From contig NZ_CP045298.1 of the NCBI RefSeq assembly GCF_009363115.1, positions 2,532,001 to 2,596,000 on the forward strand: 64,000 nucleotides of DNA, written 5' to 3'. Below, in pieces: positions 57,343-64,000 of this stretch (its first letter is position 1; each line of letters begins with the position of its first letter). The translations under genes were made by a program, and so were the position numbers. This DNA comes from Paenibacillus brasilensis (lineage in GTDB: Bacteria > Bacillota > Bacilli > Paenibacillales > Paenibacillaceae). The notes beneath the pieces are model-generated. The model worked only from the letters and a program-made list of their open reading frames with translations, was not told the DNA's origin and searched no databases.

Positions 57343-58641
57343 ATGGACAATTACATGAGCTGGATAAAAATTGGTTTTTTTCTCAGCGTTCTGTTTTTAC
57401 TTGCAGCAGCATGCAGTAGCTCTCCCAAGCTGGAGAACACGGAAGGTAAAAAAGTGCGGCTGACCATGCAGGTCTGGGGGAATCCGGCGGAGGTGAAGGT
57501 GTACCAGCGGGCACTGGACGCATTTGAAAAGGAGAATCCGAATATTGAGGTGAAGCTGGTACCTGTACCGGGAGACCAATATGAGCAAAAGCTGCTGACA
57601 CAGCTTCAAGGAAGTCGCGGACCGGATGTGTTTTATTCGTATGAACCAACGATTGCACGTTTGACTGGGGCGAAGCAGGTACAGCCTTTGGGTGGATTTT
57701 TAAAAAGTGATGCCAGTGATGTAAAAGCCGAGGATTTTCCGGAAGGATTATGGGGCCCGGCCAAGCGTGATGGGGAAATCTACGGGGTCACTCCTGACTC
57801 GAATCCGATGGTGATGTATTACAACAAAAAAGTCTTTAAAGAAGCAGGTGTGAAAACACCGCAGGAATATTATGACGAAGGCAAGTGGAACTGGGATGCG
57901 TTTGAGGAAGTCACATCAAAGCTGAAGGCTGCCGGAAAGCAAGGCTATATTGCTGAAAACTGGTGGGCTCACTGGTATTCATGGGTGTGGTCGAATGGCG
58001 GCCGGATTTTTGATGAACAAGGCAAGTACGTACTGGATCACAATGAAAAGGGCCAGGAAGCCTTCCGCTTCATGTACGATATGGTTCACAAGGGAAATGC
58101 GGTATACCTCGGTTCGCTTCCCAAGGGGCAAGGGGCAGATGCGATGTTCATGTCCAATCAGGTCGGTATGCTGGCGGCGGGAAGATGGCTGGAGCCCTTG
58201 TTCAGTCAAAATAAAAGCCTCGACTTCGATTATATTTACTGGCCTTCCAACACAGGCAAAAATGAGCCTGTCGCCATTCCGGTTGCCTATGTAGCTGTAA
58301 ACAAAAATAGCCCGAATGTGCAAGAGGCCATGAAGCTGGCAGCATTCTACGTCTCTGTGAAGGGACAGGAGGCTCGACTCGTTGAAGGCGGGAATGCCAT
58401 GGGGACGCTTGCCGCCGCAGATGAGAGCATTATGAAAAAGGCGACGATTGAGCATTCCAACTATTTGACCGAAGGACGCAACAAAGGGCATGCGCATGGC
58501 TCTGCTCTGGCCTATGATGCCCAGGTACCGGGATTAAACTCGGATATCACAGAAGCGATGGATCTGATGCTCCTCGGGAAGCAAGATGCTGACGCCACGA
58601 TTGAGAAGCTGAATCAGATCATATCCAAGGCGGTCAAGTAA
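57343..58641 (+). CDS. Sugar-binding lipoprotein of ABC transporter (family 1)
   Basis: 432 residues from the ATG at 57343, which has AGGAGG 9 bases upstream; the frame is open from 57304 but without a ribosome site. The lipoprotein signal ends LLAAACSS. The mature protein begins LTMQVWGNPAEVKVYQRALDAFEKENPNIEVKLVPVPGDQYEQKLLTQLQGSRGPDVF, the standard MalE/UgpB-like opening. MVMYYNKKVFKEAGVKTPQE and the aromatic-rich NWWAHWYSWVWSNGGRIFD segment line the binding cleft. It feeds two permeases downstream; the ATPase is missing from the cluster. The adjacent oxidoreductase suggests a modified sugar, sugar acid or inositol-type substrate. Confidence 0.93.
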   Translation: MDNYMSWIKIGFFLSVLFLLAAACSSSPKLENTEGKKVRLTMQVWGNPAEVKVYQRALDAFEKENPNIEVKLVPVPGDQYEQKLLTQLQGSRGPDVFYSYEPTIARLTGAKQVQPLGGFLKSDASDVKAEDFPEGLWGPAKRDGEIYGVTPDSNPMVMYYNKKVFKEAGVKTPQEYYDEGKWNWDAFEEVTSKLKAAGKQGYIAENWWAHWYSWVWSNGGRIFDEQGKYVLDHNEKGQEAFRFMYDMVHKGNAVYLGSLPKGQGADAMFMSNQVGMLAAGRWLEPLFSQNKSLDFDYIYWPSNTGKNEPVAIPVAYVAVNKNSPNVQEAMKLAAFYVSVKGQEARLVEGGNAMGTLAAADESIMKKATIEHSNYLTEGRNKGHAHGSALAYDAQVPGLNSDITEAMDLMLLGKQDADATIEKLNQIISKAVK

Positions 58642-58680
58642 GCACGGGATACAGCCGTGACCGGGGAGGAAGGTGACCAG

Positions 58681-59553
58681 ATGCAGAAAAAGCATCAAGC
58701 GCTGTGGGGCTATCTATTCATTGGCCCCCAGTTTCTGGGTCTGATATGTTTTTCACTGCTGCCCTTGCTGTATGCGTTTTACTTAAGCTTTGTGAATTGG
58801 GATGGCTTTGGCGTGCCTGTATTTGTCGGTTTGGATAATTTCAGAGGCCAATTAGCTGATCCTGATTTCTGGAAGGCACTGATTAATACAGTGTACTATA
58901 TGGTGCTGGTTATCCCGGCGGGGATAGCGCTGGCCCTGCTCGTAGCCATTGTGCTCAATAAAGTGAAGGGCAAAGAGATCTACCGTTTGTTCTTTTTTAT
59001 GCCTGTGGTAACCAGCTCCGTATCGGTCGGGGTCATCTGGATGTGGATACTGAACGGCGAGTTTGGTATTTTCAATCATCTGCTGCGAGCCATTGGCATT
59101 ATAGGCCCCATGTGGCTTACCGATACGCATTGGGTGATCCCGTCGATTGCTCTACTTAGAATTTGGTTGGGGCTGGGGTATAATATGGTCATTTTTCTGG
59201 CAGGACTCCAGGGCATCTCCAAAAGCTATTACGAGGCAGCAGAGATTGACGGAGCCAGCAAGCTTCAGCAGTTAAGGTACATTACACTGCCGTTATTGTC
59301 ACCGACCACCTTTTTTGTCACCATCATGATGGTGATTAGCTCCTTTCAGGTGTTCGATCAGGCGTTTGTCATGACGAACGGAGGACCAGCGAAGGCCAGC
59401 TATACGCTTGTGTATCACATTTACGATCAGGCTTTTATTGATTTCACGATGGGAGAAAGTGCGGCTGCGGCGATGATTTTGTTCATCATCATTTTTGTAT
59501 TTACCCTGCTGCAATTTAAGATGCAGAAGAGGTGGGTGCACTATGGAGATTAG
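58681..59553 (+). CDS. Sugar ABC transporter permease (MalF/UgpA type)
   Basis: 290 residues from the ATG at 58681, with GGAGG and AAGGTGA just upstream; a GTG at 58657 lies before that site. It has six predicted membrane helices. The opening GYLFIGPQFLGLICFSLLPLLYAFYLSFVNWDGFG is typical of CUT1 permeases, and the EAA loop is YEAAEIDGASKLQQLRYITLPLLSP. It overlaps the next permease gene by 11 bases. Confidence 0.92.
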   Translation: MQKKHQALWGYLFIGPQFLGLICFSLLPLLYAFYLSFVNWDGFGVPVFVGLDNFRGQLADPDFWKALINTVYYMVLVIPAGIALALLVAIVLNKVKGKEIYRLFFFMPVVTSSVSVGVIWMWILNGEFGIFNHLLRAIGIIGPMWLTDTHWVIPSIALLRIWLGLGYNMVIFLAGLQGISKSYYEAAEIDGASKLQQLRYITLPLLSPTTFFVTIMMVISSFQVFDQAFVMTNGGPAKASYTLVYHIYDQAFIDFTMGESAAAAMILFIIIFVFTLLQFKMQKRWVHYGD

Positions 59554-60373
59554 TTACAGAGGCAGGGTGATCCTGCGCCATATGTTGCTCGCTGTCGGCT
59601 CTCTGATCATGTTTTTTCCATTCCTGTGGACCGTCCTCAGTTCCTTAAAGGATATTTCTCAAATTTTTGTCGTCCCGCCCCAATGGATTCCCGATCCGTT
59701 TGTCTGGAGCAATTATCCGGCTTCGCTGGAGGCTATGCCCTTCGTGCAGGCGTACATGAACAGCTTTTATATTACGGTCATTATCGTGACAGCAACGCTG
59801 ATTAGTGCATCTATGGCGGCATATGCTTTTGCCAAAATCCGTTTTCCGGGTTCCAATATACTGTTTATCTTGTTCCTCGCTACGATGATGGTGCCGAAGC
59901 AGGTGACGATGATTCCGCTGTACTTGGTGATGGATCGAATTGGATGGCTGGATACGCATTGGTCGCTGATCGTACCTGGAGCCATGTTTAATGCATTTGC
60001 GGTGTTTCTGCTGCGCCAGTTCGTGATGGGGATTCCACGCGATCTGGAGGAAGCAGCGGTCATGGACGGGGCGGGGTATATCCGTATTTATTGGAGCGTC
60101 ATTCTGCCACTGATTCGTCCGGCATTGGCGGCGATCGGAATTATCACCTTTTTGGGGGCCTGGAACAGCTTCCTCGATCCGCTCATTTATCTCAATACAC
60201 CGGAGAAATTTACAGTTCCGCTTTTGCTTAACAATTTCAAAGGGCTGTATACGGCAGACTGGTCACTGATGATGGCGGGGACTACCATTTCCGTCGTTCC
60301 GGTGCTGATCGTCTATATCATCGCCCAAAAGCAAATTATTGAAGGCATTACCTTAACTGGAATCAAGGGGTAG
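59543..60373 (+). CDS. Carbohydrate ABC transporter permease (MalG/UgpE type)
   Basis: 276 residues. The ATG at 59543 lies inside the end of the upstream permease gene (translational coupling). It has six predicted helices with MFFPFLWTVLSSLKDISQIF at the start and the EAA loop LEEAAVMDGAGYIRIYWSVILPLIRP. The last codons overlap the 3' end of the convergent AraC gene by 11 bases. Confidence 0.92.
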   Translation: MEISYRGRVILRHMLLAVGSLIMFFPFLWTVLSSLKDISQIFVVPPQWIPDPFVWSNYPASLEAMPFVQAYMNSFYITVIIVTATLISASMAAYAFAKIRFPGSNILFILFLATMMVPKQVTMIPLYLVMDRIGWLDTHWSLIVPGAMFNAFAVFLLRQFVMGIPRDLEEAAVMDGAGYIRIYWSVILPLIRPALAAIGIITFLGAWNSFLDPLIYLNTPEKFTVPLLLNNFKGLYTADWSLMMAGTTISVVPVLIVYIIAQKQIIEGITLTGIKG

Positions 60374-61220
60374 GGGCGTTTCCCTGCTCCTTTTTGTGTT
60401 TTTTTCGATACTGTAACGGGGGATGTCCGGTGAATTGCTTGAATACACGACCAAAGTGAGCGATGCTGTCAAAACCCGTTTTTTCAGCAATGGAAGTCAC
60501 TTTCCAGTTTGTTTCTCTCAAATACGCACGAGCCTGCTGGACCCGCACATCCTGAAGATATTCTACTAAGGTAAAACCTGTTGTCTGCTTGAAAATACGG
60601 CACAAATACGTGCTGCTAATATAAAAATGCCCTGCCAGCTGATCCAGCGACAGTCTCTCGGCATAGTGGGCATGCAGGTATTCAATGATCGAATATACGC
60701 GCTGCTGCTTCTCACTGCATTCCGGTGCAATGGTATCGACAGTGGCCGATTGTATGCGCCGGATGCGGATAAGGAGCTGGATTAGCAAGCTCTGGAGATA
60801 TAGTTGGCGATAGGCATGTTCTTGGTGATATTCATCCAGCATCTGCCGGAACAGATGCTCCAGCTCGCGCTGTTCTTCCGCAGACGAGCGAAGCAAAAAG
60901 CTTTTTTCAGGCAAAAGTAGGTGGCTCTGATCGCCGGATGGAGTGACAGACGTGGACGAGGCTACAAACGCTTCACCAAAATTGATCAAAATCCGTTCAT
61001 GGCTGCCGTTCCCCTTGTTACTCGTACGGTGAAAATCATGTTTGCTGATCCAGACCAGATCGCCCTTCTGTAGCGCGTATACCCGCTGATTAATGTAGTA
61101 GTATCGCTCTCCTGCCAGCAGATAGTAGATTTCATGCGCTTGGTGGACATGGTCGGCAGACATGCTAAACGGCATCGTCCGTAGCGCTTGCTCGATGGCA
61201 AAACGGGGTGTGGCAATCAT
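60363..61220 (-). CDS. AraC family transcriptional regulator
   Basis: 285 residues; AAAGGAG lies 10 bases before the ATG. The cupin sensor has HQAHEIYYLLAGERYYYINQRVYALQKGDLVWISKHDFHRT. The DNA-binding part reads LSLDQLAGHFYISSTYLCRIFKQTTGFTLVEYLQDVRVQQARAYLRE and VTSIAEKTGFDSIAHFGRVFKQFTGHPPLQYRKK. It is convergent with the ABC operon and divergent from the Gfo/Idh/MocA gene, so it probably regulates one or both in response to the imported sugar. Confidence 0.92.
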   Translation of the reverse strand: MIATPRFAIEQALRTMPFSMSADHVHQAHEIYYLLAGERYYYINQRVYALQKGDLVWISKHDFHRTSNKGNGSHERILINFGEAFVASSTSVTPSGDQSHLLLPEKSFLLRSSAEEQRELEHLFRQMLDEYHQEHAYRQLYLQSLLIQLLIRIRRIQSATVDTIAPECSEKQQRVYSIIEYLHAHYAERLSLDQLAGHFYISSTYLCRIFKQTTGFTLVEYLQDVRVQQARAYLRETNWKVTSIAEKTGFDSIAHFGRVFKQFTGHPPLQYRKKHKKEQGNAPTP

Positions 61221-61358
61221 ATCGACAGTCTCCTTTAATAAAAGAATGCACGAGGATAATATATGTATACTTTACGAGAAAATTAACAATAAACGCAGAG
61301 ATTTTGCTCTTTCTTATACTATAAAATAAAAGCAATTCATGTAAAGGATGTGAACCTA

Positions 61359-63032
61359 TTGGCTAAAATCAAATATGCACTTGTAGGCACCGGAGGTCGG
61401 GCCGAATTTTTCTACGGTGAAGTTGTTACCGTTTTCAAAGATACCTCAGAGTTGATCGCGTTCTGTGACGTCAATCAGACGAGAATGGATTATGCCAATC
61501 AGCTGTTGCAGAAGAAATACGAGCATGAGTCGATTCCGACTTATAAAGCTCACGAGTTTGATCGGATGATCGCGGAGACGAAGCCGGATATCGTGATCGT
61601 CACGACCATTGACCGGGTACATCATCGGTATATTATCCGGGCGATGGAGCTGGGCTGCGATGTCATTTCCGAGAAGCCGATGACGGTGGACGAGGACAAA
61701 TGCCAGGATATTCTGGACGCTATAGACCGCACGGGACGGAAGCTGCGCGTCACTTTTAACTACCGTTATGCGCCGCATAATACGAAAATCCGCGAGATTA
61801 TTATGGACGGGACACTCGGTGATATCTTGTCGGTCAATTTTGAATGGCTGCTGAACACACAGCATGGTGCGGATTATTTCCGCCGGTGGCACCGGGATAA
61901 GCGCAATAGCGGTGGTCTGTTGGTGCATAAATCGACGCATCATTTTGACCTGATGAACTTCTGGCTCGGCTCCAAGCCAGAGACGGTATATGCGATGGGC
62001 GACCTGAAATTTTACGGCCGGGAAAATGCCGAGCAGCGTGGCGTGACGGAGTTCTACCAACGAGCTTACGGCAGCAAGGCGGCGGAAAATGACCCTTTTG
62101 CGTTGCATCTGGACCGCAACGAGCATCTGAAAAGCATGTATCTGGATGCCGAGCATGAGGATGGCTATCTGCGTGATCAAAGCGTATTTGGCGACAATAT
62201 CAGCATCGAGGATACGCTCAGTGTCATGGTGAAGTACAAGAACAAGGCGGTGATGAACTACTCGCTGAATGCTTACATGCCTTGGGAGGGCTTTATCATC
62301 GTGTTTAACGGCACCAAGGGACGAATGGAGGTTCGGGTATCCGAGCAATCCTACGTTAATTCCGGTGGCAGCAAGGCAGACGAGGGGGCGTTAAAAGAGA
62401 AGACCATCACGATTTATCCTCACTTTGCAGCATCTTATGAGGTCGAAGTAGAGGAAGGCGTAGGGGGGCATGGCGGAGGTGATCCGGTCATGCTGCGCGA
62501 TATTTTTGATAAGCCGGCAGAAGATCGTTTTCAACGTGCAGCTTCACATATTGACGGCGCATGGTCCATTTTAACAGGTATTGCCGCCAACCGTTCTATC
62601 CGTACAGGTCAGCCGGTGAAGGTGGAAGAGTTGGTGCGCTTGAGTGAGGCAGCAACTTTAATGATCAAGGAGACCCCTCTGTATTTGCAGATCAACAGAG
62701 GGGTCTTCTTTTTATTATTTATCCGTAGTCAGTTTACGGGCACCCAGTTGTTGCACAGGGCGATGGTTATCGGGAAAGAGGGCAGCGAACTGACTGATTT
62801 GGTCCGCCGACATTTCAATAGGCTGCTCCAGCACGGTCCAGTTCACATGCTCTGTGCATGGCGGGGTGGTCAGGGATCCGTTGTAGCGGACCGAGTGCAG
62901 ATCCTTCGGCAGAAGAGTAGCGAGATTCAGTTCTCCCTCCAGAGCTTCTTCCTGGGAAACATCTTTTGGCAGCTTGGACCAAATACGGCTGAAAGCTTTA
63001 TTTTCCTTGCCGCCTTGAATGAGTACGCCTAA
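61359..63032 (+). CDS. Gfo/Idh/MocA family oxidoreductase with stop-loss C-terminal extension
   Basis: The frame opens at a GTG at 61350; the TTG at 61359, with AAAGGA about 11 bases upstream, is preferred. The Rossmann motif is IKYALVGTGGRAEFF, and the conserved EKP catalytic-Lys motif is DVISEKPMTVDEDKC, followed by the second domain (FNYRYAPHNTKIREIIMDGTLGDILSVNFEWLL, DRWHRDK-like RRWHRDKRNSGGLLVHKSTHHFDLMNFWLG). It oxidises or reduces a sugar or cyclitol with NAD(P). The family protein should end near residue 435. Instead the frame runs through its own terminator (62671-62714) and 318 bases into the antisense of the carbonic anhydrase gene. Tandem TAA TGA stops sit in another frame at 62659-62664, so a small indel just upstream is likely. 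The catalytic part is complete. Confidence 0.88.
   Translation: MAKIKYALVGTGGRAEFFYGEVVTVFKDTSELIAFCDVNQTRMDYANQLLQKKYEHESIPTYKAHEFDRMIAETKPDIVIVTTIDRVHHRYIIRAMELGCDVISEKPMTVDEDKCQDILDAIDRTGRKLRVTFNYRYAPHNTKIREIIMDGTLGDILSVNFEWLLNTQHGADYFRRWHRDKRNSGGLLVHKSTHHFDLMNFWLGSKPETVYAMGDLKFYGRENAEQRGVTEFYQRAYGSKAAENDPFALHLDRNEHLKSMYLDAEHEDGYLRDQSVFGDNISIEDTLSVMVKYKNKAVMNYSLNAYMPWEGFIIVFNGTKGRMEVRVSEQSYVNSGGSKADEGALKEKTITIYPHFAASYEVEVEEGVGGHGGGDPVMLRDIFDKPAEDRFQRAASHIDGAWSILTGIAANRSIRTGQPVKVEELVRLSEAATLMIKETPLYLQINRGVFFLLFIRSQFTGTQLLHRAMVIGKEGSELTDLVRRHFNRLLQHGPVHMLCAWRGGQGSVVADRVQILRQKSSEIQFSLQSFFLGNIFWQLGPNTAESFIFLAALNEYA
62671..62714 (+). terminator. Terminator located inside the extended oxidoreductase frame
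   Basis: A 12-bp perfect stem, AGACCCCTCTGT (62671-62682) with its complement at 62695-62706, and a T-rich tail. It marks the original 3' end of the gene. Confidence 0.9.
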
Positions 63033-63551
63033 GACGGCGGTGCTGCCGTTGTCGCTCTGATGAACAAAATGAAGCTCCATATCGGCATTTTTACCATCTA
63101 TTTGGTGTTCACTGGGATGATGAAAGTGAAACTGCTTTAAAGTGAACTTGGTACCGTCCAGTACTATATAATTGCTGGGGCTGGCTGCATTGATTTGAAC
63201 GGTATGCCCATTATTCAGAATGGATACCTTCGTATTGGCATAGTGAACCTGTATCGGTTGCTGCGTTTGCGAAGCTTCCATACGAGTGTGTTCTATGTTG
63301 ACAGGGGATTGCTCGTGGCCGTTACCACAAGCGGCAAAATCCTTTTCCAGCTCTCCCCAATGTTCGGGTCCCTCATCTCCCTCATAGGACCAGTGCGGAG
63401 TTTTCTGAACAACCGCATGTACATTGTTAGCTGCCGGAGTTGGGGTGCTGGTGGAACTAGAAGTCGCGGGCTGAGGATTGCATCCTGTTACCCACACGAC
63501 TAAGAAAATCGCGAGCGTGCTGGATAAGCACCCTTTCCAGTTTTTTTTCAT
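62715..63551 (-). CDS. Alpha-class carbonic anhydrase, lipoprotein
   Basis: 278 residues from the ATG at 63551, set by AAGGA 10 bases upstream; the frame opens at 63614. A lipoprotein signal ends VVWVTGC. After a Ser/Thr/Pro linker the alpha-CA domain begins HWSYEGDEGPEHWGEL. HEQSPVNIEHT, FTLKQFHFHHPSEHQIDG (two zinc histidines) and MELHFVHQS (third) are intact, as is NGSLTTPPCTEHVNW. It hydrates CO2 to bicarbonate on the outside of the membrane. Its 3' part overlaps, on the opposite strand, the abnormal extension of the oxidoreductase frame. Confidence 0.95.
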   Translation of the reverse strand: MKKNWKGCLSSTLAIFLVVWVTGCNPQPATSSSTSTPTPAANNVHAVVQKTPHWSYEGDEGPEHWGELEKDFAACGNGHEQSPVNIEHTRMEASQTQQPIQVHYANTKVSILNNGHTVQINAASPSNYIVLDGTKFTLKQFHFHHPSEHQIDGKNADMELHFVHQSDNGSTAVLGVLIQGGKENKAFSRIWSKLPKDVSQEEALEGELNLATLLPKDLHSVRYNGSLTTPPCTEHVNWTVLEQPIEMSADQISQFAALFPDNHRPVQQLGARKLTTDK

Positions 63552-63685
63552 GGTTCTTTGTCCTTCTTCCAGATAGATTATGTGAAACTTCTTACATTGT
63601 AAATTATTGTACAAAGCTCCTACAAGGGTACAAGGACTTAGGAAGGAGATTTTTTCGATTAAATACCTTTGAGTGAAATATGTGT

Positions 63686-63715
63686 TTGTTATCTTTGGGC
63701 AAAAATTACTATAAT
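63686..63715 (+). promoter_or_regulatory. Candidate sigma-A promoter for the alcohol dehydrogenase gene
   Basis: TTGTTA (63686-63691), an 18-base spacer and a perfect TATAAT (63710-63715), 53 bases before the ATG. Confidence 0.65.
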
Positions 63716-63767
63716 AATGAAGTGTATATTACAAAAAATACTTCCATATAGCCAAAGGAGAGATCAC

Positions 63768-64000
63768 ATGAAAGCAGCAGTTGTTACAAAAGACAAGAGA
63801 GTAAGTATTGAAGAGAAACCTTTGCGCCCCCTGAAGCATGGAGAAGCATTAGTCCAAGTGGAATATTGCGGGGTTTGCCACACAGATTTACATGTGAAAA
63901 ATGCAGATTTCGGTGATGTCACAGGCAGAGTTTTGGGGCACGAAGGCATTGGAAAAGTTATTGAATTAGGTGAAGGAGTAACCAGTCTTAAAATGGGTGA
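63768..64000 (+). CDS. Zinc-dependent alcohol dehydrogenase, AdhP-like (3' end outside window)
   Basis: The first ~77 residues are visible. AAAGGAG lies upstream of the ATG. The sequence [20 protein letters not shown], then [18 protein letters not shown] and [20 protein letters not shown], is the N-terminal catalytic domain of MDR zinc alcohol dehydrogenases: Cys37-His38 and His58-Glu59 are the catalytic-zinc region. It most resembles the AdhP/AdhA ethanol-active group. The cofactor domain is outside the window. Confidence 0.92.
   Translation, partial: MKAAVVTKDKRVSIEEKPLRPLKHGEALVQVEYCGVCHTDLHVKNADFGDVTGRVLGHEGIGKVIELGEGVTSLKMG

Noticed and set aside
61446..62348. 300-codon minus-strand open frame
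   Set aside because: Antisense to the well-conserved Gfo/Idh/MocA catalytic region; no ribosome site or recognisable domain.

Overview
The window looks like chromosome of a low-to-moderate GC Firmicute of the Paenibacillus group, probably close to P. polymyxa. This is inferred from the gene content (many YesM/YesN- and AraC-controlled sugar ABC transporters, large GH2, GH65 and GH127 enzymes, pectate lyase, stalk-domain secreted proteins), strong purine-rich ribosome binding sites, frequent GTG and TTG starts, and T-tailed hairpin terminators. No rRNA, tRNA, CRISPR array or intact transposon was seen. Functions are assigned by reading the translated sequence; no database search was run.

Layout. 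1-1672: end of a GH127 arabinofuranosidase and a GPH sugar symporter broken by an internal deletion. 1944-7246: MATE exporter, RDD membrane protein, and an XRE regulator divergent from an MFS exporter plus a carboxymuconolactone-decarboxylase-like protein. 7319-11654: complete GH127 enzyme divergent from an AraC regulator, then a DUF1963 protein. 11755-21826 (minus strand): YesN/YesM two-component system, sugar-binding lipoprotein, two permeases and a GH2 beta-galactosidase, interrupted by a 230-bp MITE-like element. 22065-29588: uridine kinase, ClbS-like protein, 5'-truncated pectate lyase, and an overlapping SWIM-protein/SNF2-helicase pair. 29850-36715: a maltose island with GH65 phosphorylase, beta-phosphoglucomutase, LacI regulator, PTS EIICB and an EEP-fold hydrolase; the two divergent promoters carry the same LacI-type operator. 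36759-41094: MFS, DinB, and a flavin monooxygenase with a MarR regulator and three matching palindromes. 41160-46635: GlnK/GlnL-like two-component system divergent from a dicarboxylate/amino-acid symporter, then a soluble PAS-PAS chemoreceptor. 46722-49106: DUF2000, AraC, a decayed LysE exporter and a GNAT acetyltransferase. 49428-52100: pyruvate phosphate dikinase. 52175-57132: AT-rich accessory stretch with an IS3 remnant, an orphan secreted-type protein, two stalk-domain paralogues, a GC-rich highly structured RNA-like element, and a lipoprotein. 57343-63032: a second sugar ABC transporter, AraC regulator and Gfo/Idh/MocA oxidoreductase whose reading frame has lost its stop. The window ends with an alpha-carbonic anhydrase and the start of a zinc alcohol dehydrogenase.

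Overall this is a carbohydrate-scavenging region: uptake systems (two ABC, one PTS, one dead GPH symporter) sit next to the enzymes that cleave their substrates, each with a local regulator. Several genes are decaying. The most novel-looking item is the structured element at 55739-56014, which has nested helices, two long hairpins, a possible pseudoknot and a terminator but no coding sequence.
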